Source: Oasisia sp. SBJ-2009 (lineage: Eukaryota > Annelida > Polychaeta > Sabellida > Siboglinidae). From it: 64,000 nt of DNA. The notes under the pieces are model-generated. The model did not search any database. It was given only the letters and a program-made list of their open reading frames with translations, and was not told where the DNA came from. Position 1 is the stretch's first letter, and each line of letters starts with the position of its first letter. Location: positions 37,879,322 through 37,943,321 of the forward strand of contig OZ024856.1 of the NCBI GenBank assembly GCA_964017155.1, in the 5' to 3' direction. Positions 23,701 through 38,700 of this stretch are shown one piece after another. The position numbers and the translations under genes were made by a program.

Positions 23701-26700
23701 TTAATTTATTTAAGATAATAAGTTTTCATAATTGTTTTCCACAAACACGTTACAGAAGGTACTCTAGTTTTCGTGATGACCTGAAGAAAGCCAGTTTACC
23801 TGGAGGAAACTAGACGTCTGTGAATTCCATTTCTCCTCTGGTCGGCCATGCCATGTGTTGAGAACACTGAGGCAAACCTGAAACACACCTCACAACACTC
23901 AACACACACATCAACATACTCATCAACACTCATCAACACACACATCAACACTCACATCAACACACTTATCATTTACATTACGTAAGTCACCAAAAGGACT
24001 TATTGCTTAAAACAATGGCCATCAAACCTTCAAATATCTATTTGGGTCTCTTGCACGTAAGTGAATGAATGACTAGGAAGTAAAACCAGGTAGAGCTTTC
24101 AAAAAATCTGGAGTGCACAACAGGGGTAGAACTTTGGCATTTATTTTACTAGTCAGCAGGACTAGTAAAGTCCAAATTTTACTAGTCCACCAAAAGGTTT
24201 ACTTACTTTTTTCCAGCAAAATATAAAAACAACTAAAATTTAAGTTGTTACAATTTGATTTAAAACAAAAAAATAGTATATGTTGCAACCCAAGTTAAAT
24301 ATCAATGCACTTTTCATAAAGGTAACAAAGAAATATTACAGAAATAACACAATTAATGAATAAATTAAGATATGATCTGTAGTAAACAAACTGTGCGATT
24401 GAAAAAGAATGCCAATTGCGCTCATTGACTGGTAGTACCACCCTACCATTAGGAATTTTCCATAATCATTCCGGAAATTTACCTCACATTACGGTGCTGT
24501 GAAAACAGCTCTACTGGACTGTATTAATGGAAACAAAAATATCACACTAGTACCACAGACATCAAACAACCGTTAATCTTACAAATAATGCTCTGACAAG
24601 TTCATAGCTGGTGGCCACTGGCCATGCCTAAGAAAATGTCATAATTTATCAGTAAATGAAGCTGCTGTAGCCATTTTGTGACTTGGGATTCAGTTACACC
24701 CCCAGCCTGTGGATGAGTTAGGGCACAGAGGCTCATGGCTAGATGCTTGATTGACTACTGTAGGATGGACTGGATGACACATTGTCCTTTAGTAGACAAC
24801 CGGACTTGTTATTAGGCGGGTTTACTAGTCTGCCCTTATCTTTACTAGTGTACGCACTAGCGGACTAGAGGGTAGTTCTACATCTGCACAAGAAGGTTGG
24901 AGTCAACAGTCTTAAGGCTGTGATCTCACCGATCAGATTAAGTATAACCTCACCTTGCCATCGTTGTAGAGATTAGGGTTGAATCGCACGGTGTGGTTGC
25001 CTGTGGTCTCGAGGCTGATGAGGGGTGGGGCGTTGGGGTAGTCCTGGGGGAAGTAGACGTCAAACTCAAAGCACCCATTCATGTAGGGCGTGTCTCCAGG
25101 CCCTGTTATCATCACCTGCAAACAACAGACACAGCTCACTTCCTGTTGTCATGGTAACTGTGTGCACACAAGGCTGCTCCAGTGTAGCTACTGCACCAAC
25201 CCCCAATGCCACCTGAAAGGTTGCTGTGATTGTCTGTATGGTTGTTATGGTTATCTGGACAGTTGCTAAGGTTACATGAATGGTTTTCATGGTTACATGT
25301 ACAGTTGCTTCTGCTGAATGGTTGTCATGGTTACATGTACAGTTGCTGCTGCTGAATGGTTGTCATGGTTACATGTACAGTTGCTGCTGCTGAATGGTTG
25401 TCATGGTGGACACGTTGAAAAACAGAATATTGACCTAGTCTTACAGTGGTCTTAAGAAGAAGTGGATATATCTTTCGAAACTGTAAAAATACTAAAATAA
25501 ATACATTATTTGCAGGTGCAATCTACATTAAGGATCAGGGAAACTCTTACTAGGACTTATACTAAAGTCACTAGCGTAAGAGCCACCAGTTGGAATTTGT
25601 TTTATTCTGTTGCTGTTGAATCAAGTTACTTATCTGTCATACAAAATTTAAACATCACAATATATTAGTGTCCATCGTAAGTGAAAACTGGACTACAAAC
25701 TACATAGTATGTATTAATGGGTGAATACATGTGGTATAGTATTTTGGAGTAGATGACATCATTGCAGATGATATGCAAGCATGACAATTAAAGTTTGTTC
25801 ATGGTACTTTGCATGATTTACAAGTATGTAGCATGTGTCACCTAAAAGAGCTGCTAACACATGAATGGTGACAAACCTTCATGACGTCCAACCTCTCCTC
25901 GTCACACCGCACAAACACACTGCTGCTGGCTGACAGCGGCAGTGACGTGGACAGCGTGACGGCCTCCTGGGCCAGGCGCCGCGCCCGAGATGCATTCGTC
26001 ACATCACCCGCCGTCTTCACGTTCGACTCGTAGTGGTGGGGAACAACAAACTTGAGCCCACTTTCATCTTCCAACACCATCTCAAATGTGTCTACAGACA
26101 ACCAACATATGTCTCTATCATTCAACACAACATCAAACATGTAAATATGGATAATAAACATTTCAGTCTCATCTTCTAACACATCTCAAACATATCCATG
26201 GACGATAAATAAATACTTCACTTTTGTTTTCCAACACCATCTTAGGTATATCTACAGATAACAAACACTTCACTGTGGTCTTCCAGTGCCACCTCAAGCA
26301 TGTCTACAGACAACAAACATTTCACTGTGGTCTTCCAGTGCCACCTCAAGCATGTCTACAGACAACAAACATTTCACTGTGGTCTTCCAGTGCCACCTCA
26401 AGCATGTCTACAGACAACAAACATTTCACTGTGGTCTTCCAGTGCCACCTCAAGCATGTCTACAGACAACAAACATTTCACTGTGGTCTTCCAGTGCCAC
26501 CTCAAGCATGTCTACAGACAACAAAAGACAAACCTGTGGGACACTGACCTCAAGTTAGGGCTACCACATTACTCAGAAGAAGAAGAAAAACTAAGTATAT
26601 AGTCCTTGTGAAGCGCTTAACACTTAACATGCAGACCTGTTCAACTTGAAGCCACCATGACATTTCTGGGAAACTTTCACTCACACTGCATTTACTGTAT

Positions 26701-29700
26701 CAAGACTATTCGTACACAAATATCTGCCACTGTTTACAGCCAAGTTTGTATTCATACAGTTGAGTGACAATGGCCAGGTGGAGTCAGTGAAGTCTTCCTA
26801 GGCTTCAAACCTGGAATCACTCGACTGAAACTTGAAAGTCGGTCATTGCAACCACTACCCACCCCACCCTCCATAATGTTATAAACATTTTAGAAATAAA
26901 CTACACACAGGCTGTAATCATATCTTTCTACACAGCACATACAAAGACCAGCAAGAGATAAAGATACAAATTGGAGCTCAACTTATCAACCAGTCTTTAA
27001 ATCACTGCAGCCTGGCAACCAAGAGTCATTGATAACACATAGCAATATCTGGTTTGACAAACACAACATGGAAACTGACACTACTTTCAATGGACACTCA
27101 CCAAACTGTAGTTCCCTCATGGTGGCCACATACAGCTGGTCTGTGGAGTGGTCGTAGGCATTGACACCAGGGGGCAGGCTGGCCACTGAGTCCAACACGT
27201 CAGTCTTCTCTGACGTCTTCACAGCTGCAAGCAACACAGTAGTGTCTTACACAGTCAACTACACAGTACAGTGTCTGACATGGTGAGCTACACAGTACAG
27301 TGTCTTACACAGCAAACGACACAGTACAGTGTCTGACACGGTGAACTACACAGTACAGTGTCTGACACGGTGAACTACACAGTACAGTGTCTTACACTGT
27401 GAACTACACAGTACAGTGTCTTACACAGCAAACGACACAGTACAGTGTCTGACACGGTGAACTACACAGTATAGTGTCTTAAACAGCAAACGACACAGTA
27501 CAGTGTCTGACACGGTGAACTACACAGTACAGTGTCTGACACGGTGAACTACACAGTACAGTGTCTTACACAGCAAACGACACAGTACAGTGTCTTACAC
27601 AGTGAATGACACAGTACAGTGTCTTACACGGTGAACTACACAGGTAACATACAGGGTACACAGAATATGCTGACACCTGGTGCATTCTGCAAATGTTACA
27701 TCATTATGACAGCGGTAGTCTTGGTGAAGAAGCAATCAGTTTGCTTTGTGTCACTCTTAGCATATGTCCTGAAATCCAATAGGATTTCAGGACTTATGCT
27801 AAGAGTGACACATTTATGAATGCTCAAACCATGCAAGGCTTGTATACTAGATAAACCAAACTGAGAGAAACAGCACCAAGATAAAGAGAGCTCTAGTAAC
27901 TTCTGTTGCCCTCACTTGATCGGTCAGACAGCCGGCTGACTGCAGAGTCAACTATCTGTGCAGTCTTCTGGATGTCAGGGATCAACTCAGCCAGACCCTC
28001 CGACCCGTCATCATCTGGTTTACTCTTGCTCTTCACCTTGTTGCTCCTGGCAACCAACAACATGACTCATGGACTGGAGGGCTGCACTGTTACACCATCA
28101 CTGACTTGTTCTTTACTTCCAGTGAGGTACGGGGAATAGAAAACCTCTTTTTCAGTTGCCCACTTCAACCAATAATCAGAGATCAATTAATTGTGACTGC
28201 AGATACATTTACGTCTTATGCTCCCAGGACGTACTCATAATGATAGTAACAAAATTATCATCAATCCCAGTTACGTATTGATGATATCTTAACATATAAG
28301 ACAGAGGATGAAATTACAAACCTTCACTACACCTGACCAAGTACAGACAATGTCAAGTAACATTGCCAATTTGTAAACACGTATAACCTTACTTCTCCAC
28401 CATATCTCCTGGTGTATCCACCCATTTGTTGACAACTTTAATATTGCTTATAAATCTTGAGACTGATTAACTTTGTCTTGATGCGCCTCTCAACTTAGTT
28501 TCCAAGGATTTAGTCAAAATAGAAGTTACCTTATTAATAACTTATGCATCTGACATGACACATGAGACGTGCGTCTGACAGTGTCACTTACTGGAGATGT
28601 ACCTCTGACAATGTCACTCATTTGAGACTCTGACAATGACATTTACTGGAGGGGCACCTCTGACAGTGACTTACTTGAGGCGGCTGGCGTACGTGTCAAC
28701 ACACCCCTTCATCTTCTGCAGCAGGGTGCTGATGGAGGACGAGTCGTTGTCGCGGTCCAGAGGCAGGAGCAGGGGCACGAGGACGGGGCAGACGGTGAGA
28801 CCCCGCAGCAGCTCCAGCAGGGACTTGTAGAGGGGCACGTGACGCGCCATGTCCAGGACTGAGGGCAGACAGCATGGGGTAGTACAGACAGTACAGGGGG
28901 TACAGACAGCACAGGGGGTACAGACAGTACAGGGGGTAGGACAGACAGCACAGGGGTAGTACAGGCAGTACAGGGGGTACAGACAGTACAGGGGGTACAG
29001 ACAGCACAGGGGGTACAGACAGTACAGGGGATAGTACAGACAGCACAGGGGTAGTACAGGCAGTACAGGGGGTACAGACAGTACAGGGGGTACAGACAGC
29101 ACAGGGGGTACAGACAGTACAGGGGGTAGTACAGACAGCACAGGGGTAGTACAGGCAGTACAGGGGGTACAGACAGTACAGGGGGTACAGACAGTACAGG
29201 GGGTACAGACAGTACATGGGGTAGTACAGGCAGTACAGGGGGTAGTACAGACAGTACAGGGGGTACAGACAGTACAGGGGGTACAAACAGTACAGGGGGT
29301 AGTACAGGCAGTACAGGGGGTACAGACAGTACAGGGGGTACAGACAGCACAGGGGGTACAGACAGTACAGGGGGTAGTACAGACAGCACAGGGGTAGTAC
29401 AGGCAGTACAGGGGGTACAGACAGTACAGGGGGTAGTACAGACAGTACAGGGGGTAGTACAGACAGTACAGGGGTAGTACAGACAGTACAGGGGGTAGTA
29501 CAGACAGTACAGGGGGTAGTACAGACAGTACAGGGGTAGTACAGGCAGTACAGGGGGTACAGACAGTACAGGGGGTAGTACAGACAGTACAGGGGGTAGG
29601 ACAGACAGTACAGGGGGTAGGACAGACAGTACAGGGGGTAGGACAGACAGTACAGGGGTAGTACAGACAGCACAGGGGTAATACAGACAGTACAGGGTGC

Positions 29701-32700
29701 AGTATGGACAGTACAGGGTGTAGTACAGACAGCACAGGGGGTAGTACAGACAGCACAGGGGGTAGTACAGACAGCACAGGGGGTAGTACAGACAGCACAG
29801 GGGGTAGTACAGACAGCACAGGGTGCAGTACAGACAGCACAGGGTGCAGTACAGACAGCACAGGGTGCAGTACAGACAGCACAGGGTGCAGTACAGACAG
29901 CACAGGGTGCAGTATGGACAGTACAGTACACACAGTGCAGTACAAACAGCTAAGTACAGACATCACTGCATACAGCAGCACAAACATCACACACTGCAGC
30001 GTAACTATCACATATCTAATACAGCAGCACAAACATCACAAACTGCACTACAAACATCACACGTCCCAAATAGCTGTACAAACATCGCATGTTCAACACT
30101 GCAGTGCGTAACATTACATGCCAATAACACCGATAATGTTACCAAGCACACTGACACACAAGAAACAACAGAACATATGAATACTGCATGTGTACGATGC
30201 CCAATTTTTACTACTTGATCGTTGTTGCCAGGCAACAGGTCACATTACAAAAACGTTAAAAAACGTAAATCTTTTAATGACACCAACTCACCTGAGTCGT
30301 TGCGGAGGTAGGAGGAAATGGCGGGGACAAGGCAGGACTGACTGAGGAGCTCCGGCAGGGACGGAGGCAGACCCGCCCGTGTCGACTGTTCGTCCTCGTC
30401 GTACACGGCCGCCTCAAAGTCCTCCACCAGCTGACTGACGGGGTTGATGTAACTCGCCAACACCTGCACAGAACCAAGGGTCTCAGGCCGTACACCAGTA
30501 GAGAGTAGGGCAGACTAGAACACCTGCCAGCCAACTAGTTCGGTGGGCTTGTCAAGTTCAGTGTGTCATCCATCCCACCCTACAGTTGTCTATCAGGCCT
30601 TTGTAGTCACAGTGACCCTAACCCATGCATAGGCCTGGGTGTAACTGAATCCCAAGTCATTAAAACATTGATAAATTGTTGCTCTTGAACCACTGACTAC
30701 AGCAGCTCCAGCATTATTTACTGATAAAAGACGATGTTTTCTTAGGCACAGCCACTGGGTATGAACTTGTCTGGGCAGTGGGCATCATTCATAAGCTCAG
30801 CAATTCTTTGATGGGTTAATTTTCTAAAGTGTCATATTTTTTATTTGTCATAATACAAGAGCAGTTTTCATAACACCACAGTCTGAGGTTATGACATTAT
30901 AATCTGAGGTTATAGAAAATTGTATTGGTAGGCTGCCCTGTACCTCAGTGGTAGTGGTTAATGAGTGCAATTATTATCCATTTTCAATTATGCAGTTTTT
31001 AAATACATATCATATCTTCAGTGCTTCATTTTTTATTTCTACCTTTATGAACATTGCATTGTTATTTAACTGGGGTTGCACTTAATTGTTTATGTTTTAT
31101 ATTTGCACGACTACTAAACTTTTTGGCAGACTAGTAAACTTGTCTTTACTAGTCCTGCTGTCTAGTAAAATAAATGCTGAAGTTCTACCCCTGTTACTAT
31201 GTTTACAGACCTATGGGTTAGACCATACAGCACAACAATACAGTTGTGTGAGGCTGCGTTTGGTTGCCTTAGTGTCTTACTCTATGGGCGAGTTTGGTCA
31301 ACTTGAGGTTAAATGGGTTAAACAAACCTGGAGCAGACACGTGACGTGTTCCTCCTCACTCCTCTGCCGGAGCAGAGCCTGCTCCGCGTCCCAGCTGGAC
31401 GTTGTGGAGCCGGTGCCGAAGCCCGTGCCCTTGGCCCAGTAGTTCTGGCCCTTCTCCTCGAGGGTCTTGCCCGCGCCATTTGCGGTGCTGCTGCCACCGG
31501 CGTTGCTGGTCTGGTTGGTGTAGGCGAGGGAGGCTGCGGCCTGGGTCGCCGCCAGGATAATCTACAGCAGTAATTTATATATTAAAGTACAATATCCAAT
31601 GTGCTCAAGGCACCACACAATAAAAATCAAGCTACTCGATGTGATATAAAATTATTAAACTGTTATAAAAATAACACATGCTGTTACAGAACATGTTTCT
31701 AAATACCTTATTTTTTTCCAGGGGTGGGGAATGGGGGACAGGGATTTGAAATTCCCACGTTTTTTGGAGCCATCCTACCTAGTTTGGGACCAACGTCCTG
31801 GCAGTAGTGGGACTTTACCTCCTGTTAATCCTACATTTGAGGCCAACTGCCCATTTTTCATACTTTGTGCCATACGATTTTTCTCAAATATTATCTGAAG
31901 AGTGCTACAATTATACGCTACTTCCAAGAATTTAACTGAAATTTGCCAACCTAAATCTGCTGTGAACAAAGTTAAATATTATTACTTCAAAATGAACCAT
32001 GGAAATTTACAAAACCTCAGTCTGGGTACGAATATATTCTGGTTCTGACAGTAACATCTTATAATGCAACACGTCTAGTTCACACTAACCTGCTATAACA
32101 GTAATCTGGGAACATTTACCCTACTACCTGAATTTTAGCTGATTTCAATTTTTTCAATTTCATAACAATCCAGCATCTATTTCAGATTTATAATCATTTA
32201 CTTGTACTAGAACTAGGACACTACTCATAGAACTATTTGACACATGTGCTGCTGCCTGTCGTCCTACCTCCTGGTGGAAGCCAGGGATGGGCACGCGGGG
32301 CCCATGGTGACTCAAGACAGACAGACACGCCAGGATCAGGTGCACGGCCCCGATCTCTAGTGTCATACGTCGCAGCAGGACGCCGTCATCTGTCGTCAGT
32401 GGCGTCGTGTCAAACAGTGTCTTCAGTATGGTGAACGGCAGCGTCGGTAGTGCACTCGCCACCGGCGATGTCAAGATGTGACCTACGAAATGGACTGATG
32501 ATGTACGAATAATGACAACTTTAATTATTTTCCACCCCTCACTCACACATGCCGTCTCACTGGTTGGAACAAACAAATGACTGTTTTACATCTCAGATCT
32601 TTACATAGATTGTAGCTACATAGTACTTGGTAAATGTGCTGAAAAATTAGCTGACAAGAGAAGACTCTTTGTAATCAGCACGTGTTAGTGGGTGGTTTAC

Positions 32701-35700
32701 TTCATACAGCATTCAAGTAGTCCTATCTAACATCACTCAGACTACTAGTATTACTGAAACTGCAGAAATATGAGATCAATACCGGGGATCATTCGACTAA
32801 GATAATGAGCTTGTTAAGAATATTCCTCATTAAATGAAACCCGTTGTTAACTTTAAGGCATTATTATGGAGGACAATATTTCCGTGGCACACCAACAAAA
32901 GTGGCGCACCCTTGTGTTGACATATGTCAGTAAACAACACCACCCTTGTGAAGCAAATTCTATATCAATAAAAAATCTGGTGAATGAGCTCATATTAAGG
33001 AAATGTCCCCAAGTAATCATACAAATACTGAAGCCTCCCTCTTTTGCATCGCAATTACACATACCTCCCTCGCCGTCGTCCGTCACTCCGAGCACGAGCC
33101 GGAGCAGACACTGGGCGTGTCTGCGTTCCTTCAGCAGCACTTCTGCGTAGCCGGGCAGTCTCAGAAAGAGGCTGAAGGCCACGAGGGAGTGTGGGGGGAC
33201 GGAGGGGAGGGTGGTCGACGCCTGCTGACTCGCAGGCTGAGCCGTCTGGGTGGGAGGAATGAGCACAGGCTCGTAGATGTCCTACAAACAACAGGTGGAC
33301 GGTGTGACTGGCACGGCACTGTAGGCTGTGTTGTAACCCTTTACCTGTTTTCGCATATATTTTAAACGAACCATGAGTGTGATATCACTATGATCAAACA
33401 TCATTTTGAATATGTTTTCAATACTATCAACAAGATTACACCATTGCATAATACTGCTTTTCACGGTTATTTTGTGCTAGGTGTTTTTTATTTTGTGCAC
33501 GATTATTTAAGTTGGTGAGCCAGCAAGAAAGATTTGAAGAACATCAAATCAAAATGTGTTCACACAATTTAAAGAAAAGTTATTTCAAACATAATTAATG
33601 CCACTGCCATTAATTCTAACTGAAATGTTCTCTTGATTATTAAAAACAAACAATTTACTATATTTCTTCACAGTACGTGTATATAGTACAACAGAACGGT
33701 ACATTTGCTTAAGCAAATGCAAGATATCTCACACAACAGCAACATTCAAACTGCCCTTGTACAAACTTACCTCGTACATGTCCTCATTTGCTTCCAGCGT
33801 CACCCAGTCATGACCGATGCCTGCGGATGAACTCCCGACCTCTCGCGTGACCTCTGGCGGTGTGACCTGACGCGTGACCTCTGGGTAGAGCAAGGGCAAG
33901 TGCTCCGCCAGCAGTGCGAGACCACCCACACTGGCAAACACATGGAGCGCCGACTGGAACGGTGCCGTGTCAAGTAGCACTGCGTCGGGGATGACCTCTG
34001 AACTCGTCTCACCAGCGACATTCACTGCAATGTCAACAGTTAATTACATTACAATCATTTGGATGAATTGAGAACTTGTTTCCATTTTTGACTACATAAA
34101 ATGTAATTAAAATCACTAAATTTGACATATTGATTCAGCATGATAACTTATTAGTATTATTTTTCCTTATTTCGCAATGAAATTAGTGTTCCATGTTTAT
34201 ATGTCTAACTTTAAATTCAATCTAAGCCAAAAATGAACTTAACTTACTTGCCTTTCACTGTAGCAAGAATATTAAATTATTTTAACAGATACCTGGATCG
34301 TAACACTACACTGACACATGGATATTATGATTGATGTTGTATTCATATTTAACACATTCATACTTAAGCCTACTATCGTATCAGTATTGTATGAACTCTG
34401 GTGCCAAGTGCAGATTGTCAATACAGTTGTGCAGTTGCTGCAGTGACAGGGGTTCTACAGCCCTGTCACCCCACTAGGGTTCACACCCCCCACTCACCCT
34501 TCCCCTTCTTTGTCTTCACGTTGATTTCCAACTCAATGGAGGCGTGGCCGGGGGAGAAACCCCGCTCTAGGAGTAGCACGAGCACTTGGGAGAGGGTCAA
34601 ATCACTGGGAAATGGCTGGTCTAGAGGAGAGAAACACACAAGATTCTGTCATGTGAAAATATAGTAAGACGCACCTACAGTGAAACATACCCTGGTTTAC
34701 AGTTGGACAGTTGGCATAAATGTTTCAACTACTCTATCTCTCTAACAACAAGCACATTCCAAAGAAATTCTGTGGCAGTCCAGAAAATTCTAACTTCAAG
34801 TATTACAGTAGTACATTTAGATACATGAAAGTAAAATTTTTAGGTGTCCAAAAAACTCAAAACCTCATATGGACAGTATGATTACTCCCAAATACAGAAA
34901 TGTTTGAGAACATTTTTGAGAAAATGATTGCATAATCGATATCATATGATTACATGATGTTGACATATGTACTCTGTACATAATTATTTCTATAAGTTAA
35001 CTCTACTGTTAGTAAACACACAAAGCTATTTTAATCTGGCAAAAAACCATTTCGGGTATTTCAAACAAGAGCTAGATGATCGATGCTGAATACAGGTGAA
35101 TCCAACCTTTCTACAAATCACGACTGGACGCCTTAAGAACAACCAACACTCACGTGGCAAGAGTTTGTGGAAGAGCGCCAAAACAGGAATGCTGTTAACA
35201 GCGGTCACTGCAGTGTCCGGAGGTCGCTGACCCCGCCGTGTTGGTGGCCGTGGCAACGACCCCTTGTTTGTCTTGTCGCGTTTCTCCTTTGCATGCAAGC
35301 CTACAGCAAACGACACGGCCACTCAAAGGATGTTATCTTCAGACAATCGTCTTTCGATTGCTCATGAAATAACAACAACCAACACCATAGAATCAGTAAG
35401 ATTAGCCATGTCAGTATGACAGACTGAATTTTTGGCCGCACTATTTGTGATGCTTCAGTACGAGACTGAATTTTTGGCCGCACTGTTTATGATACTCCAG
35501 TACGCCAGACTGAATTTTTGGCCGCACTGTTTATGATGCTTCAGTATGACAGACTGAATTTTTGGCCACACTGTTTGTGATGCTTCAGTATGACAGACTG
35601 ATTTTTTGGCCACACTGTTTATGATGCTTCAGTACGACAGACTGAATTTTTGGCTGCACTATTTGTGATGCTTCAGTACGACAGACTGAATTTTTGGCCG

Positions 35701-38700
35701 CACTATTTGTGATGCTTCAGTACGACAGACTGAATTTTTGGCCGCACTATTTGTGATGCTTCAGTACGACAGACTGAATTTTTGGCCGCACTATTTGTGA
35801 TGCTTCAGTACGACAGACTGAATTTTTGGCCGCACTGTTTATGATACTTCAGTACGACAGACTGAATTTTTGGCCACACTATTTGTGATGCTTCAGTACG
35901 AGACTGAATTTTTGGCCGCACTGTTTATGATGCTTCAGTACGACAGACTGAATTTTTGGCCACACTATTTGTGATGCTTCAGTACGAGACTGAATTTTTG
36001 GCCGCACTGTTTATGATACTTCAGTACGACAGACTGAATTTTTGGCCGCACTGTTTATGATGCTTCAGTACGACAGACTGAATTTTTGGCCACACTATTT
36101 GTGATGCTTCAGTACGAGACTGAATTTTTGGCCGCACTGTTTATGATACTTCAGTACGACAGACTGAATTTTTGGCCGCACTGTTTATGATGCTTCAGTA
36201 CGACAGACTGAATTTTTGGCCACACTATTTGTGATGCTTCAGTACGAGACTGAATTTTTGGCCGCACTGTTTATGATACTTCAGTACGACAGACTGAATT
36301 TTTGGCCACACTATTTGTGATGCTTCAGTACGAGACTGAATTTTTGGCCGCACTGTTTATGATACTTCAGTACGACAGACTGAATTTTTGGCCGCACTGT
36401 TTATGATGCTTCAGTATGACAGACTGAATTTTTGGCTGCACTATTTGTGATGCTTCAGTATGACAGACTGAATTTTTTGCCGCACTGTTTATGATGCTTC
36501 AGTACGACAGGGTGAATTTTTGGCCGCACTATTTGTGATGCTTCAGTACGACAGACTGAATTTTTGGCCACACTATTTGTGATGCTTCAGTACGACAGAC
36601 TGAATTTTTGGCTGCACTGTTTATGATACTTCAGTACGACAGACTGAATTTTTGGCCACACTATTTGTGATGCTTCAGTACGAGACTGAATTTTTGGCCG
36701 CACTGTTTATGATGCTTCAGTACGACAGACTGAATTTTTGGCCACACTATTTGTGATGCTTCAGTACGAGACTGAATTTTTGGCCGCACTGTTTATGATA
36801 CTTCAGTACGACAGACTGAATTTTTGGCCGCACTGTTTATGATGCTTCAGTACGACAGACTGAATTTTTGGCCACACTATTTGTGATGCTTCAGTACGAG
36901 ACTGAATTTTTGGCCGCACTGTTTATGATACTTCAGTACGACAGACTGAATTTTTGGCCGCACTGTTTATGATGCTTCAGTACGACAGACTGAATTTTTG
37001 GCCACACTATTTGTGATGCTTCAGTACGAGACTGAATTTTTGGCCGCACTGTTTATGATACTTCAGTACGACAGACTGAATTTTTGGCCACACTATTTGT
37101 GATGCTTCAGTACGAGACTGAATTTTTGGCCGCACTGTTTATGATACTTCAGTACGACAGACTGAATTTTTGGCCGCACTGTTTATGATGCTTCAGTATG
37201 ACAGACTGAATTTTTGGCTGCACTATTTGTGATGCTTCAGTATGACAGACTGAATTTTTTGCCGCACTGTTTCTGATGCTTCAGTACGACAGGGTGAATT
37301 TTTGGCCGCACTATTTGTGATGCTTCAGTACGACAGACTGAATTTTTGGCCACACTATTTGTGATGCTTCAGTACGACAGACTGAATTTTTGGCCGCACT
37401 GTTTATGATACTTCAGTACGACAGACTGAATTTTTGGCCACACTATTTGTGATGCTTCAGTACGAGACTGAATTTTTGGCCGCACTGTTTATGATGCTTC
37501 AGTACGACAGACTGAATTTTTGGCCACACTATTTGTGATGCTTCAGTACGAGACTGAATTTTTGGCCGCACTGTTTATGATACTTCAGTACGACAGACTG
37601 AATTTTTGGCCGCACTGTTTATGATGCTTCAGTACGACAGACTGAATTTTTGGCCACACTATTTGTGATGCTTCAGTACGAGACTGAATTTTTGGCCGCA
37701 CTGTTTATGATACTTCAGTACGACAGACTGAATTTTTGGCCGCACTGTTTATGATGCTTCAGTACGACAGACTGAATTTTTGGCCACACTATTTGTGATG
37801 CTTCAGTACGAGACTGAATTTTTGGCCGCACTGTTTATGATACTTCAGTACGACAGACTGAATTTTTGGCCACACTATTTGTGATGCTTCAGTACGAGAC
37901 TGAATTTTTGGCCGCACTGTTTATGATACTTCAGTACGACAGACTGAATTTTTGGCCGCACTGTTTATGATGCTTCAGTATGACAGACTGAATTTTTGGC
38001 TGCACTATTTGTGATGCTTCAGTATGACAGACTGAATTTTTTGCCGCACTGTTTATGATGCTTCAGTACGACAGGGTGAATTTTTGGCCGCACTATTTGT
38101 GATGCTTCAGTACGACAGACTGAATTTTTGGCCACACTATTTGTGATGCTTCAGTACGACAGACTGAATTTTTGGCCGCACTGTTTATGATACTTCAGTA
38201 CGACAGACTGAATTTTTGGCCACACTATTTGTGATGCTTCAGTACGAGACTGAATTTTTGGCCGCACTGTTTATGATGCTTCAGTACGACAGACTGAATT
38301 TTTGGCCACACTATTTGTGATGCTTCAGTACGAGACTGAATTTTTGGCCGCACTGTTTATGATACTTCAGTACGACAGACTGAATTTTTGGCCGCACTGT
38401 TTATGATGCTTCAGTACGACAGACTGAATTTTTGGCCACACTATTTGTGATGCTTCAGTACGAGACTGAATTTTTGGCCGCACTGTTTATGATACTTCAG
38501 TACGACAGACTGAATTTTTGGCCGCACTGTTTATGATGCTTCAGTACGACAGACTGAATTTTTGGCCACACTATTTGTGATGCTTCAGTACGAGACTGAA
38601 TTTTTGGCCGCACTGTTTATGATACTTCAGTACGACAGACTGAATTTTTGGCCACACTATTTGTGATGCTTCAGTACGAGACTGAATTTTTGGCCGCACT

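Noticed and set aside
26224..26602. Three overlapping plus frames of about 100 codons
   Set aside because: The same 52-bp repeat in three frames; antisense to copies of the e34 edge.
28671..30032. Minus-strand open frames of 226-453 codons rich in Cys, Thr, Val, Pro, Leu
   Set aside because: They run through the stop-free 18-21-bp minisatellite and enter e31; the real coding part begins at the e31 acceptor.
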